A DNA stretch of 28,471 nucleotides from Zygnema cylindricum (taxonomy: Eukaryota > Streptophyta > Zygnematophyceae > Zygnematales > Zygnemataceae): NCBI GenBank assembly GCA_037447655.1, contig JBBHKE010000864.1, positions 196,670 through 225,140 of the forward strand, in the 5' to 3' direction. Numbering within the stretch: position 1 is the first letter of the stretch; every line of letters begins with the position of its first letter. Both the position numbers and the translations under genes were made by a program. Below, in pieces: positions 9,396 through 20,526 of the stretch. Under the pieces are notes generated by a model. That model saw only the letters and a list, made by a program, of their open reading frames with translations, searched no databases and had not been told where the DNA came from.

Positions 9396-10812
9396 GTAAG
9401 ACACGTGACGTTATGATTATGTTACCCATCAAAAAGTGTACTTTAAATGGATGTCTTTTCATGTGAAAATGTTTTAAAAGTGTAGTTCTTTATTGTTCAA
9501 GTGTTGGCATAGTTATCGAAAGTCAAATTTGTTTGTTTTTCTCCACAAACTTTGAGGAGGCTAGTTCAATTTTTCGGAATATTTGGAAATAACTCCAAAG
9601 GGATACTTAGGATCATCGATCCCTAAAAAATACGTTTTGGCAATAATAAAAAGACGGAAGGGGATGTAATTTTTTAATTTTTGTCGACAATATTTGTGGT
9701 GTCTTTTTTGAGACGTTGACTCTTTCTAATTTGAAGTTACGCTATATTATTTGTTTTATGTTTAAAAAAGTTAGATTGCAGGAGTAGGTGACTCTATGGA
9801 GGAAGATTAAAAGGGTGGAGGGCATCATAATTAGAAGAATTTTGTTGTGGAAAGTCACATTTAACAACCGTGTGTTTTTCCTTCCCTTGTTTAGAAAGTT
9901 CTTTCTTTTAGTTGGTTCTCCAAGTTCTTTCTCTTTTTTTTCGGAGAAAGAGAATCGGGTGGTGATGGACCGAAAGCCATGTGGTCTGAAGTCATTGACT
10001 TTTGCATATGCTTTTTTTTCTAGCTTTTTTATTTCTATTAAGGTTTTCGTATTCTTTCAAACAATTTGAATTGGAATATTCTACATTATGTATACAGAGG
10101 AAATGCCAGCGGAAAGGGGTACATGAAGGATATACATGTAAATATGTTTGTACTCTATTTATACACGCATCTGCAAGGGAGAGGTCCGATGGATATGTTG
10201 TTATCTAACATTGCGAGAATCGACATGTCGGCCAAGTTTTAGTGTAGAACGTCAGTCTGTGTGTTTCGGTTCGGTCTTCATATTTTTGGTTCCGTACGGT
10301 ATTGTTTGGTTTCGTGCGTCGTGTCACGTGGTACTGTTCAGTGTACAAGTGCTAAATGTATTAGCTACTATTTTACAACAAATGCACGTTTCTATATTCA
10401 TGTGAAATTCTATAATGAAATTAAATAAACATGTACATGTGCACTTGCTGTAAAGTTTTTCTTTAATATATTTATGAATATGTTATTCAAGTGTTTTACA
10501 AACTAAGCTAGTTTGTATTTTTCAATTTTTGTAGCTAAATTGCGTTTGTAAAGGCAAATCATGTGATGCAACTTTATGTTAAATGCTTTAATCTGCAAAG
10601 TAGGGGGAGGGGTTCGAACATATCAAGTGCAACTTTGAAATCCATTCAAAACCACGTTTCTCTGGTTTTTTTCGTAAGTTACTGGATAAAATATGTCAAA
10701 TTTAATTCCCAAGGATTCATACCCTTCTTGTTTGAGTATAACGTTGTAGTTCATACTAAATGGGAAGCAGTTGGGATTGGGGTTGGTGGGGTGGGGATTT
10801 CTGGCTTTATAG
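9396..10812. other. Intron between E8 and E9 (1.4 kb)
   Basis: Collinear in part with 5996-7575. Around 9880-10030 it contains the post-exon type block (GGTGATGGACC, AAAGCCATGTGGTCTGAAG) without any LRR exon upstream of it, so an exon may have been lost. The CACGTG at 10325-10330 is not next to an exon. No gene is supported; the open pieces are chance ORFs. Confidence 0.55.
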
Positions 10813-10881
10813 AGAGCTAGCCGCTAACCAGTTTAGTGGAAACATATCTTCCATCACCCAACTGACCTCCCTCAGGTTTTG
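10813..10881 (+). CDS. LRR exon E9 (69 bp, one codon shorter, type e)
   Basis: It reads ELAANQFSGNI, then SSITQLTSLRF, between GGCTTTATAG and GGTAAGACACGTGG. One codon is missing where the other copies have the Pro of IP, so the repeat is 23 residues. The exon ends in TG rather than TT. The next copy (11835) begins with T, giving Cys; joining to most other exons, which begin with A, would create a TGA stop. The frame is still open. The spacing from the homologous exon at 7576 is 3237 bases. Confidence 0.72.
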
Positions 10882-11834
10882 GTAAGACACGTGGCATGAC
10901 ACTAAGGGATATGGTTATTTGATGGAGGACAAGAGAGCGGGGAAGGGTGCAAACCAAGACTTGCGGTGTAAAAATATTGTAACTTCTTTTGCAATAGTTT
11001 GTCTGTTTTTCTTTTTTTCCTCTAGTTTTCTTAGGGTTTTTTTTGGTTGTTGCTGCAGATAATTATTTTTACATTTATTTTTTAGGGTTTTTATTCTAGA
11101 AATGCTTTAGAATTGTACGATTTGTGTAGTTAGAGAGGGAAGGTCAAGGGGAGGGAGATTGGATATAAATATACATCTTTAGTCATAAAGCTCATAAACA
11201 TGGAAAAAATATTGGAATTCATACGAAAATAATGTTTGTTGGTAATGATTTTTTCCTTCCATATTTGTGCGTTCTTATTTTTCGTTTGAAAAGTGGTTTC
11301 GCTGATGTTTTTATCATTTCTCTAATTTTTGATGGTTTGTTGCTATGATTATTCCACATATAGCGAAATATTTGAAGTAAATTTTTGCAATATGTTCACA
11401 CATACATATTCATTTATTTTGATCAAACAAATGAATGTGTAGTTATTGTATAAATATTGGCATATTTAGTGTTTAGTGGTCTATGTAGCTTACAAAATTG
11501 TTTGCATTATTCAATTTCGATAGTTTAATTGGTTTAGGGTTTTTTAGGGTTTCTAGGTTTTTTAGGGTTTTTTAGGGCTTTTTAGGGTTTTAAAAGACGT
11601 AAAATATCCTGCTATCTTGTCTTACACATTTCTTATTGCAAACAGTTGGTTCAAATCCATCCATTACAATCTGAAATCCAGTCAGAATCATGTTTATCAA
11701 TTTATAAAGGCGCAAAGCTAAATAAGATCCTTCAAAATAAGTTATTATTTGCTCAAATTTTGGTGTATAAAGTTGTAGTCCATACTTACGAGGAGGCCCT
11801 TGAGGGGAGGCGGGGGGGATGCTCGCTGCCATAG
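10882..11834. other. Intron between E9 and E10
   Basis: Collinear with 23384-24141 (for example the CATACGAAAATAAT string and the CCATATTTGTGCGTT string), except for the inserted telomere-like tract at 11531-11592. No gene seen. A G-rich stretch, GAGGGGAGGCGGGGGGGATG, precedes E10. Confidence 0.6.
11531..11592 (+). repeat. Telomere-like TTTAGGG-rich tract
   Basis: Five complete TTTAGGG motifs within about 62 bases, mostly spaced as TTTTTTAGGG units, plus one degenerate TTCTAGG. TTTAGGG is the plant telomere repeat. The tract is absent from the collinear intron near 23890, so it arose or expanded only here. Confidence 0.7.
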
Positions 11835-11906
11835 TTACATGCATGGCAACAAATTGAATGGAAGCATTCCATCGTCCGTCGGTCAAATGACACTCCTCCA
11901 AGAACT
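11835..11906 (+). CDS. LRR exon E10 (72 bp, phase 2, type f)
   Basis: It reads YMHGNKLNGSIPSSVG and QMTLLQE between TGCCATAG and GTAAGACATATG, ending CT. It starts with T, unlike the A or G of the other copies. It is closest to the exon at 24142 (shared SNKLNG/GNKLNGSIPSSVG core), and both the preceding and following introns are collinear with that copy. LRR landmarks are intact apart from Met in place of the first conserved Leu. Confidence 0.78.
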
Positions 11907-12264
11907 GTAAGACATATGACTCTGTGGTTATGTTACCTATCAAAAGTGTACTCTACATGGATATGGTGTGTTGCAAAAAAATATTCCCATCACTTCATGA
12001 ATGGTGGTGGCCTAAAGAGAGTGGGGGCTCAGAGAAGTTATAAATAATTTTGTGGATATGTTTTTTAGGGTATACAAAAATGGGTGAAGGGTGATCGAGA
12101 GGACAAAAAAAATTTCATTTATAAATTTTACTTTTCTCGAATTTCGAAAAAGATGGAAAATCTAATGTTATGATGTATTCAATTTTTGGCAACTGTTCTT
12201 TTAACTTAGAAGGTTACCAGATACACTACATATTGTTGTATGTATTAGTTATCCTCGAATAGTA
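11907..12264. other. Intron between E10 and element X1
   Basis: Collinear with 24214-24540 (the AAAAATATTCC, ATGAATGGTGG-like and GGGGGCTC strings) and in part with 19010-19160. No gene seen. Confidence 0.6.
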
Positions 12265-12598
12265 TGTGTGAAATTGTGCATCCCTTCTTGACTCTAGCAA
12301 CAACCTACAAACAAACCAAACCAAACTCGAGCCTCAACACCATACTCATGATTTCCATTAGCTAAAGCTCACATCTAAAGGCCCAAGATACCTTTCTTCC
12401 TAAGGATCGTTGCATGCATATTTGACAATATAAAGCTAATCCTATATTGATGGCAAACAGTTTATATTCACTCAACCGAGTTATTTCTCGAAAGATATTT
12501 AAATATTTTCCTCTAGCGCCTGCCCCTAAATGTCCATATTGAACTGAAACAGAAAAATATCCACACGAAGTAAGAATTTTGAAACCTTACCTCCCACA
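12265..12598 (-). repeat. X1 LTR (3' LTR in element orientation)
   Basis: It shares with 14576-14938 and 27512-27937 the edge string GTGAAATTGTGC (or variants), a CCAAACCAAACTC-like run and GCCCCTAAA followed by GTCCAT and TGAACTGAA. The inner edge is CTCCCACA. Confidence 0.65.
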
Positions 12599-12960
12599 CT
12601 AGCCCTAAGACATTGTAACTCTTTCTCACTAAGCCCACAAGCCTGAAAATGAAATTTTGACTCAGGAGTTTTAAAGGCTTTTATCATCCTGTCAACAATT
12701 ACTTTCATGTCTGCCACGTAAACTAATTTTATTTCTCTTTTCTGAAAATCCTCTCACAAATGTAATTTTTGATTGGTGTGCTAATTTATAGAGTGCTGAA
12801 TAGGGTTTGATGCAAAGGTAATACATCCTTGGTAATCACATGCAATTTTACGCAAGGGGCCGTGTTCATATCCCAATTTTGTCAGAAAGGATTTTACCCA
12901 AATGACTTCCTTAACGAATGCACTAGCATCCATGTCGCAAACCTCCAAATTTGTTGGCAG
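12599..12960 (-). pseudogene. X1 Copia RNase H remnant
   Basis: On the minus strand one frame reads EVIWVKSFLTKLGYEHGP, then ITFASNPIQHSIN, matching the Copia RNase H end (EAIWLKSFL-ELG, AI-LAKNP-FH-R-KH). A DRMIKAFKTPESKFHF string near 12645-12710 corresponds to the usual D--TK-L-K-KF--- end of pol. Frameshifts separate the parts. Confidence 0.75.
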
Positions 12961-13702
12961 GCATGTATTAAACCTCCAGAGTTGTTAGAGAAGAGATCTT
13001 TGCATCATTTTTCCCAACAACATGGCCCTTCTCCGACATTCAAAACCTGACTATTGGATAATCTCCATATGATCAACTCTGATAGCTTGTCCTTTGGAAA
13101 TAAGAGTTCGTGGATCCTTCTATAGCACAACCATCACACACATTAGAAAATGACTCTTCTGATTTTGTAACTCCATCTATTATTATAGTATCAACATGAG
13201 ATTCTACACCAGAGTAGAGGGAATAAACATCAGTCAAAGGGTCATTCAACTTCAGTTTGTATGGCTTGTTTGGTGTCAAGCAAGCTTCCCAAGTAGCTTT
13301 CTTTCTCTCATCATGTATTTTTTCTTGTCTTCTATGATGAAATTACATCCCTTCTCCTGTGCAACTGTATTGAGGAACAAAATTGTAGTGAACCGAGGAA
13401 AGAAGAGAATTCTGAGCTCTCTATCTTCCACTTTCAGCCTAAGTTTAACTTGTATCCATAGATATCTCTTTATCTCGTTATCTGTTAATATCTTCATCTC
13501 TTTATCATATTATCTTTCTCTCTATCTCCTTATTTATTTGTTTCTTTTTCTCTTTCTTTTTTACCTCCCTCTCTTTCTTTTTTTATCTGTTTACCTCATT
13601 GTCTCTTTTGGGTACTTATCCTATCCTTAGATATATGGGCTGAAGCCTTGAAGTCAACAATCCAATAATCATATCCAAGCTTTCAACTGTGTGTAGCTAG
13701 AT
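12961..13702 (-). pseudogene. X1 rearranged pol interior
   Basis: Pol-like context between RNase H and gag with no domain I can name. It contains a pyrimidine-rich low-complexity run at about 13490-13610 (CTCTTTATC/TCTTTTTC repeats on the plus strand). Open stretches in both directions here are low complexity and not convincing as genes. Confidence 0.45.
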
Positions 13703-14575
13703 TCATTTCTTTGACAGGTTTGTTTCATGCTTTGATGTTCTCCATCCTTGCGATAGGTCTTTCTTGAACACAAGGAAAGCAACCTTGGCATGTCCTCGGT
13801 TGTTGCAATAAAAACACTTGAATGGAGCTCCCTTAGAAAAAGACCTACTGTAGAGACGATGGCGATCTTTTCCCTCGTCTTTTGAAACGTTGTTATTGGC
13901 CTCCATAGTTTGATCCTGATCTAATAATCCTTTCTTCTTTTCCATGATGATAATGTTATGATCTGTCACCAAAGATCAAAACTCTCCCCAAGTCCAATTA
14001 GGTGTTTTTTTTGAGCCCGCTAAGTTAGGACAGATTCATATTCCACTGATATGCTAGGTATGAGGATCATAACATTTTCTGTTCCTGATACTTAACACTA
14101 GAGTTGGAACCTCACTGAACAATTTTTTATGGGCCTTGTAAAATAATGGCTCATCTCAAAACAATAGTCAGATGTCTATCCACCTGTATGCTACCTTCTT
14201 TAGCTTCATTAATCTTCTTACTGAAGATGATCTTTTACTGAACTTTACCAGCAGGAAATCCATTATTTAAATCCTTTGATATTTTACTAGCTAAATTTAC
14301 ATGTTCTAACAATTCCACCTTTCCTTCACATGCGATCTCGTGACAATACCTTTCCGCCAAATCTGTTTCATCTTCCACTCTTTCAACTCATTCTGCTATT
14401 ATCTACTAAAATTGTTACCTATAACTGTTTTAGAACTTTCTTCTAACTATAAGAAATGTTAATCGTGAGTGGCTGAGCTTTAGATCCATCCACCGGTCCA
14501 AAGATCTGTTGTTTTCCATAGACATTTTCAAGGAGCAGTTTCCAATGCAAGATCGAAATTTGGTATTGAGACTCG
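13703..14575 (-). pseudogene. X1 gag remnant with nucleocapsid knuckle
   Basis: The minus-strand frame ending at 13703 reads GAPFKCFYCNNRGHAK, a CxxCxxxGHxxx(C) zinc knuckle of Copia gag whose last Cys is lost. Upstream (to about 14575) lies the rest of gag, starting near the right LTR with an AQYHES-like N-terminus comparable to MAQSHSLLTKFD of X4. It is not continuous because of stops and frame changes. Confidence 0.7.
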
Positions 14576-14938
14576 TGATATTGTGCCACGCTCCATGACA
14601 CCAGCAAGAACCTAAAATCAAGCCAAACACTAAAGGTTTCCCACAAATTCAAATTTGACGCAAGTCTCAAGCTCATAACTTCAACACCTCATACATGACT
14701 TCCCGTTGCTGAAATACTAACTACATTAGGTGCCCAAAAGGGCGATGAGAATCCTAGAACAAGGCAATAACTTATAGTTCCTAAACCAAGCAGGAGAGTG
14801 AATTTCTAAATTTAGTGAACCAGAGGTTATCTAACTTCCTAGATATCTAACCTCAAGCGTCTGCCCCTAAAGTCCATGCTGAACCGAAGCAACATAAAAA
14901 TTACATAGATTGAGACTTATAAAGTCATATTTCCGACA
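14576..14938 (-). repeat. X1 LTR (5' LTR in element orientation)
   Basis: Partner of 12265-12598. It ends (plus strand) in TTCCGACA, the complement of TGTCGGAA. The GGTGTCATGGAGC string near its inner edge resembles a plant iMet primer site, but similar sequence also occurs at the other LTR, so the boundary is uncertain. Confidence 0.65.
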
Positions 14939-15357
14939 ATAAGTGCACATATTCATTTAAATTTCAAATAAATATTCAAACTAAATAAATATGTATATTT
15001 CACTTATTGCAAAAATGTACATATGCAGAGCAATCTGTGACGCTGTAGTTACAACTCCAGTTATTTTGTACAATTCAAATCTTGTAACAAAATTGAGTTA
15101 GCATAAACGAAACATATGGTGTGAATTTGTGGTAAACATTGTAAATGTTGGGGTCAAATCCAATAGTGACGACATAGTATCTATCTGAAACCCTGCACGT
15201 GAATATTCATAAGGGCAATATTGGATAAATATATTCCATACGTACTTACCAAAACTTCAACTTCAATTGTTTTTGATACATAACCTTTTAACGTATTTTA
15301 CCTGGGAGGCACTCTGTGGGTTGGATGTTGGCGGCTTGCGGACTCCCGATGTCACAG
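14939..15357. other. Intron between X1 and E11
   Basis: Collinear with 27938-28349 (a TTTAAATTTCAAATAAATAT-type string, TTACAACTCCAGTT, ACATATGGTGTGAATTTG or its variant). No gene seen. Confidence 0.6.
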
Positions 15358-15429
15358 AACCCTATCTGACAACTTGTTGAGTGGAGGCATCCCATCTTCC
15401 ATTGGCCAATTGACATACCTCACTCAATT
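15358..15429 (+). CDS. LRR exon E11 (72 bp, phase 2, type d')
   Basis: It reads TLSDNLLSGGIPSSIG and QLTYLTQ between GATGTCACAG and GTAAGGCATATG. All LRR landmark residues are kept. It pairs with the exon at 28350 by shared flanks and by the LTQ ending. The upstream G-rich segment GGGTTGGATGTTGGCGG replaces a pyrimidine tract. Confidence 0.8.
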
Positions 15430-17413
15430 GTAAGGCATATGACACCATGGTTATGAACGCATCAAAATTCTATTGTGAATGGTTATTGTTTGTTGTAGAA
15501 ATATTTTACCGCATTGTAAGACTGTAAGAATTCGTCTTTAGTAGTTGAGGGCTGGCATAGTTGTTGAAGTTATATATAAATATATTTTTGGATGTATTTT
15601 CTATATCCTCAGGTTTACATTTTTGAAATTGCAGTCAATTTTTTTAAATATCTAAGAATTGCTGTGTCCAAAGGGCTATAAGAAGGAGACTTCTAGTGTG
15701 AAGAAGGAAACAAAATTATTTTTACCTTTTAGTTTTTTATCGTCGATGTTTGAGGTTTTGTTCCTTTAGAAGCTGACTTATTTAGTTTTTGAAATTAAGC
15801 TACATTATTTGCTTTCTGTATTTAGTCCAGAAAAATTAATAAAAAAAACACGTGACTCGATGAAAGAACAGGAGGGGAAGGGATCGTGATTAGAAGTGTT
15901 TTGGTGTGGATACATCTCATTCAGCAATTGCGTATTTTTTTGCCCATTTTTGTGGGAGTTCTTTTATTAGCGAACTATGTATATATATTTTTTTTTTGGA
16001 TGGAGAAGATGGGCAGGGGTGCAAACGTTAAATGAAGCCATGTGTTATGAAGACTTCGCATTTAGTAGAACTTTGTCTTTCCTCCACTTTTTGGCCGTTT
16101 TTTCTTTTAATTGGTTTGTCAGATCATTATTGTAATATTTATTGTTTATCGTAATATTTATTGTTTAGGTCTCGAAGAGGGGGTGCAACAGAAGTTATAT
16201 AAATATACATATGTATTCATTTTATTTTTACATATGTATGGACGTGAGATTAAACAGATATGTATTAGTTGTTTTAGGCTTTGACATGTTTCTATAACGA
16301 GCATTAGACCTTTTTATTTTTTTTTACTTTTTTCCTGTATATTTGAGGTTTTTCTTTCTTTTTAAGCGGCTGTAAATTGAATTGGCGTAGCTCATATATG
16401 TAGGAAAGGCTGGTGGGTGATGGGGGGGGAGTGGCCATGGAAAAAAATACTGTTGTGCATGGGAAAATCGTATTTGATCGTTTTCAATTTGTTTGAATTT
16501 CTGGATTTTTTTGTTTTCTTTTTATGTCAATCAAAAAAAAATCACGTTTGAAGTTGGGGAGTTAAGGTGAGGTGAATTGGAAGAAAAAATATTTTACCTT
16601 CTAAGATTTCACTTTTCCTGAACTTTGAAATAAACATGGAAAATCTAGTGGTATAAGTAAAATAGATTTGGATTGTTGGTTTTTTCAGACGTTTTTCTGT
16701 TTGAGCAATTACATTATATTCTTACAGTTTAAACGGGTTTTATTTTGAAAACAAATCAAAAATTTTAACTACTTTTGAAATACCTTTTGTCCCCAGCGAG
16801 TGATTGGATTTTAGTTTCCACAAAGTAGACTTTTTGGAAAAATGTCAATAATCACGAAAGGCTAACTTTGCAATACTAAGGTGGATATGTATCCTTTGGA
16901 ACCAAAACATTAAATAAAAAGCACTTTTTTTTAACTATCTCGATTGAATAATAACATTCAACGTGTACTGAAAGTAAAAAAGCCTCCGCACAAACTCGTA
17001 GCTCTAACTAATTCGTTATATTTTTACACTGTTTACATAAACTGCTAATTGAAACAAATTAATATTTATTTGCACTTACTATGAAATTGCTATCAGTATA
17101 TTTATCACTATGTAATCTATGCAATTTACAAACTTAGCTAGTTTGTATTTTTTAATTCTTATGATTTATTTACTTTCAATCTTATGTTACACACTTCAAT
17201 TTGTAAAAGGGGCGGGGCCAACAAATCCATTAGGTACAAATTAAAATCGATCAAAAATCATGTTCCTTTGTTTGTTTTGAGTGCGTTGTTGCATAAAATT
17301 CCATCAAGTATAGTTTTCGAACTCACACCCAATCTATTTTTGCGTATACTCTTATAGCCTATACTAATTAGAAGGCAATGGGGTTCGGTGGGGTGGGATT
17401 TCCGGTGTCACAG
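15430..17413. other. Intron between E11 and E12 (2 kb)
   Basis: No gene seen. Around 15890-16110 there is again a post-exon type block (GATGGAGAAGATGGG, GAAGCCATGTGTTATGAAG) with no LRR exon in front. A duplicated TAATATTTATTGTTTA string lies at about 16131-16167. GCGAGTGATTGGATTTTAGT near 16797 recalls GTCTGGATTTTAT near 6963. Confidence 0.55.
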
Positions 17414-17485
17414 AGAACTAGCTGACAACCAATTGAGTGGAAGCATTCCATCGACCATTAGTGGCCTGAAAAACCTCACACTTTT
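17414..17485 (+). CDS. LRR exon E12 (72 bp, phase 2, type b)
   Basis: It reads ELADNQLSGSIPST and ISGLKNLTL between GGTGTCACAG and GTAAGACACGTG. The LRR landmarks are intact. The downstream intron matches those after the exons at 884 and 8195, while the exon core is closest to those at 5924 and 9324. This suggests exchange between copies. Confidence 0.82.
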
Positions 17486-17807
17486 GTAAGACACGTGACA
17501 CATTCCATTCAAAACCGTGTTTATTAATCATATTAGTTGGGTTTGTAAAGACGAAACATGGTCAATCTTGTCGTTCAAATTTAAATTTGTAAAAAAGGGG
17601 GCAAGGGGTCAAACCCTTAGTCACAACATTCAATGTAAAATTGTTTTTGTAAATTTTTATTTGTGTAATGTTTGATAAAGACCTTCCAAATGTACTTGCC
17701 AGGGAATTTCCACTCAATATTGTTTGGTGTGTAACCCTGTACCCTATGATGATTGGGCGGCTCGGGGGGAGGAGGGTGTTGATGGGGTGGAAATTCTTTT
17801 GTCACAG
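17486..17807. other. Intron between E12 and E13
   Basis: This is the shortest complete intron of the array, about 320 bases. It is collinear with 8267-8669. A G-rich run, GGCTCGGGGGGAGGAGGG, is followed by a short TTCTTTT before the acceptor. The minus-strand open piece 17617-17805 is not convincing. Confidence 0.6.
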
Positions 17808-17879
17808 AGTTCTACGGAGCAACAAGTTGAGTGGAATCATTCCATCATCCATTGATAAAATGGCATCCCTCCAAGAAAT
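17808..17879 (+). CDS. LRR exon E13 (72 bp, phase 2, type c)
   Basis: It reads VLRSNKLSGIIPSSID and KMASLQE, ending AT before GTAAGACATA. With a following A this gives Ile rather than Leu at the split codon. It is closest to the exon at 25726 (GIIPSSI and the QE ending), with which it also shares about 700 bases of downstream intron. Landmark residues are intact. Confidence 0.8.
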
Positions 17880-19200
17880 GTAAGACATATTACCCTTAGA
17901 TAGGTACATTAAATAGTTATGGTTTGTGGTTGAGGACGAGGGGCTGGGGCCAAAAAATTGTAAACAAAGCGATGTGGTATAAAATCATCGCATTTCTCAA
18001 ATGCTTGTTTTCTTCACAATTTTTGCTAACCTTTTTACAGATTAAATTTGGAAACCGTTATATTTATGCTTGTGTATTATTTTTCCTTTATTGTTTATTA
18101 TCCAAGATTTTAAATGGAGGTGGCCAAAGGGAGAGATATGCATACATATCTATGATACATATGCGGATGTGTATGGGGAAGGGATCGGATGGACATATAT
18201 CTTATTTTTCTGAATTCGGCATAGTTTTTTAAAGAATTTAGTCACTAATATTTTTTTCCATTATTTTCATTCATATTTGAGACTTCTCAATATTTTTTCA
18301 AGTAGTTCTATTTTGGTTTTTTTTAGTTGGTGTTTCTTTGTGTTTACAAACCATTTAAATTGGAAAACATTGTGATGAAATGTAGGAAAAAGGGGGAAAG
18401 GGCTAGGGGCCATGCAAACAAGATAGGAATTACTCTCTTCTTCCTTTTAGATTTTTATATCATTTTAAGGGACCTTGTGGGAATCTAATACCAATTTAGA
18501 AGCATGACAACCTTATTTACCCGCCCTACCTAGAAACCATAGTCCTTGTTCAAATGATGAATGTAAGATCTCATTTGAAATCTCTTAGTGTCTTATTCCC
18601 ATGATGAATCGATGCAACTAAAAATCCAAATATTAAGATTGCAAAGTTATTTCTTAATAAAATAGATAGAATTTTCAAAAAACAGTTGCAAACGGAAATG
18701 AAACAAACAACAAATTGCTCCCCACACGGGTTTTCTAAATAATTGATTCTATGATTTTCTTCAAATCATTTTTTTTTTGCATGAGCCTCAAAAATTGCTC
18801 TATTTAGGCGTACGCAAAAAATTGGAAAAAGAAAATCGTTGGAAATTGAAACTAGTTTTGCAAATTGACTGCTTGTACAATAGGGTTTTCCTACATATTC
18901 AAACGGCTTTGTTAATTTGGGTAAACTGGTTCTGAGATATCTTTTTTTTCTTTGAAATGAAATAATATGAGTGAAAGGTGGGTGCGTAAGGGAAGAGGGG
19001 GTTGCGAGATAAGAAAAAACACAAAGGGTTTCCTTTCTAAAATTCTCATTTTTTGAAGTTGAACAAAAGATGTGAAAAAACTAGTATATTGATGACGTAA
19101 AATTTTGGAACCATTTTGAGTCTTTTGTAATCTCCAAAAGTAAAAGTTCACCACATGCAATTTTTATTGCCAAACACATAATATATAAAAGAAAAAAAAG
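17880..19200. other. Intron between E13 and element X2
   Basis: Collinear with 25798-26553 up to about 18600 (for example a GGGATCGGATGGACATAT-like string and the CCATAGTCCTTGTTCAAAT string). From about 19010 it resembles the sequence before X1 and X3. The middle part (18610-19000) has no recognised content. No gene seen. Confidence 0.55.
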
Positions 19201-19440
19201 TGTGATATTGTGCCACCCTAGCAGCAACCTAGAAACAAGCCCAACACTAAAATCTCCCGATAGAACCAAAATAGATTCAAGACTCTAGCTCACACACTCA
19301 AAAGATTACACCTGACTTCTATTTTCTGAAACCCAATGACATCAAATGCTCAAACGGTTCATGAAAAGCCGAGAACAAGGCATGCACTGGGAAAATATGC
19401 AGTCTAAAGATCGTTGGATGACATGTGTTTTGCCTCCAGA
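19201..19440 (-). repeat. X2 LTR fragment, left
   Basis: It matches the X1 and X4 LTRs in order: the TGTGATATTGTGCCACCCT edge, AAGCCCAACAC, CTCTAGCTCACACA and GATCGTTGGATGA. The rest of the LTR, including the TCCAACA edge, is missing. Confidence 0.65.
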
Positions 19441-19849
19441 TTTGACAAAGCAACTGTACTTTACAATTTGCTATGATCCTTCTCCAACCTTCAAAACATA
19501 ATCAATATTTGGCTTTCCAGCACCCGTATATTCATCAACCCTAGTGTTCATCTTGACTTCTTGTCCTCTCAAAATTCGTCAACCCAATACATGAAGATGG
19601 CACTTATTGAGAGCTTGTAGATGCTTGCTTAATGACCCAACTCGTAGTCTTGTATGACTCACAATTCATTTCAACCCTCCCTCAGTATCTCTATAAAGCT
19701 ATCTCTTCATGAATCCGTGATCCTCCTCTGAAGTCTCTATTTCTACTTCTAACTTGGCTGTGCTTCTATCTGAATTCTCCTCGAGCGTCCTTTTAATCTC
19801 TGCTAGTGTGATATATTCATTAGCCTGAGCAAGACGAATTTTCTTTAAT

Positions 19850-20445
19850 ATATTGCCAGTAACCTCCGCTTGTGTTAACTTTCGAATTTGGTTTTCGCTT
19901 TCCTTTCGATTCGCAAAATATACCTGATCTCCCTTTTATCCTCAAAACAAACCTCTCAAAATATTATCTCCTTAGCTTTCGAGATTAACTTACCAATGAT
20001 CAAAAGAGCATCCACATGCACAACTAAGTGAATATTTTTTTCCTTGTCTCCTCCTGTGCGGAAATGAACTAAATGATATGAGTTGGTCCTAATAAATCCA
20101 ATTTCAGTTTAAAACGGATCCAACTTGATAATTTGTTGTCTATGTACTTGCTATAAACCACATAAGACTTTTTTCACTTCCTCTTTTTTTTGTGCTTCAT
20201 GCCCTCATGGAAATTTACTACTAGTTACATCATCTAAGTCTCGATTCCTAAAATTTGTTTTCACATCCATTTGGTGAACCTCATAGCTTTTTATAGTGAA
20301 AAACTAAACTTACTAGAATGAACACTACCAAAGGGCAGAAAGTATTTCCGTAAGCCAAAATCCTTCTTTTTAGCTGTGTTTTACCATCAATTACTATTTA
20401 TATTCATATTAACTTTAAACACCCATTTAGCTTCTATAGTTTGTG
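19850..20445 (-). pseudogene. X2 reverse transcriptase remnant
   Basis: On the minus strand, from high to low coordinates, I read AKWVFKVNMN near 20405-20440, then HQMDVKTNF near 20255-20285 (the Copia MDVK-AFLNG motif), then VHVDALLIIGK near 20000-20035 (the YVDD box, with the second Asp changed to Ala), then CFEDKREIRYILRIE (compare FEMKDLGE--YILGIE). The order and spacing fit a Copia RT. Stops are frequent, and the loss of a catalytic Asp makes it inactive. Confidence 0.8.
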
Positions 20446-20526
20446 TTCCGCTTGGAAGCTCCACAAAGTACAAAGTCAGATTTTGTGAAATGGAAATATA
20501 TTCACATTCATTATTCCCAACTCAAT

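Larger units (their letters stand above)
12265..14938 (-). mobile_element. X1: decayed Copia-family element, reverse strand
   Basis: Element with two LTR-like ends (12265-12598 and 14576-14938) read on the minus strand. The start of the minus-strand LTR is TGTCGGAAATATGAC, close to the common Copia start TGTTGGAA. Inside are a gag remnant with a CCHC-like knuckle on the side of the right LTR and an RNase H remnant beside the left LTR. Integrase and most of RT are missing, so this is an internally deleted copy. The base string following the right end, ATAAG, also follows the X4 end at 27937, as expected if both descend from one insertion. Confidence 0.75.

Noticed and set aside
13196-13630. 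A 144-residue plus-strand frame rich in Leu, Ser, Phe and Tyr
   Set aside because: It runs through pyrimidine-rich low-complexity sequence antisense to a Copia remnant. The apparent membrane-like composition follows from CT-rich DNA.
16131-16167. Tandem copies of TAATATTTATTGTTTA as a possible regulatory repeat
   Set aside because: Only two copies in AT-rich intron; likely slippage with no supporting context.
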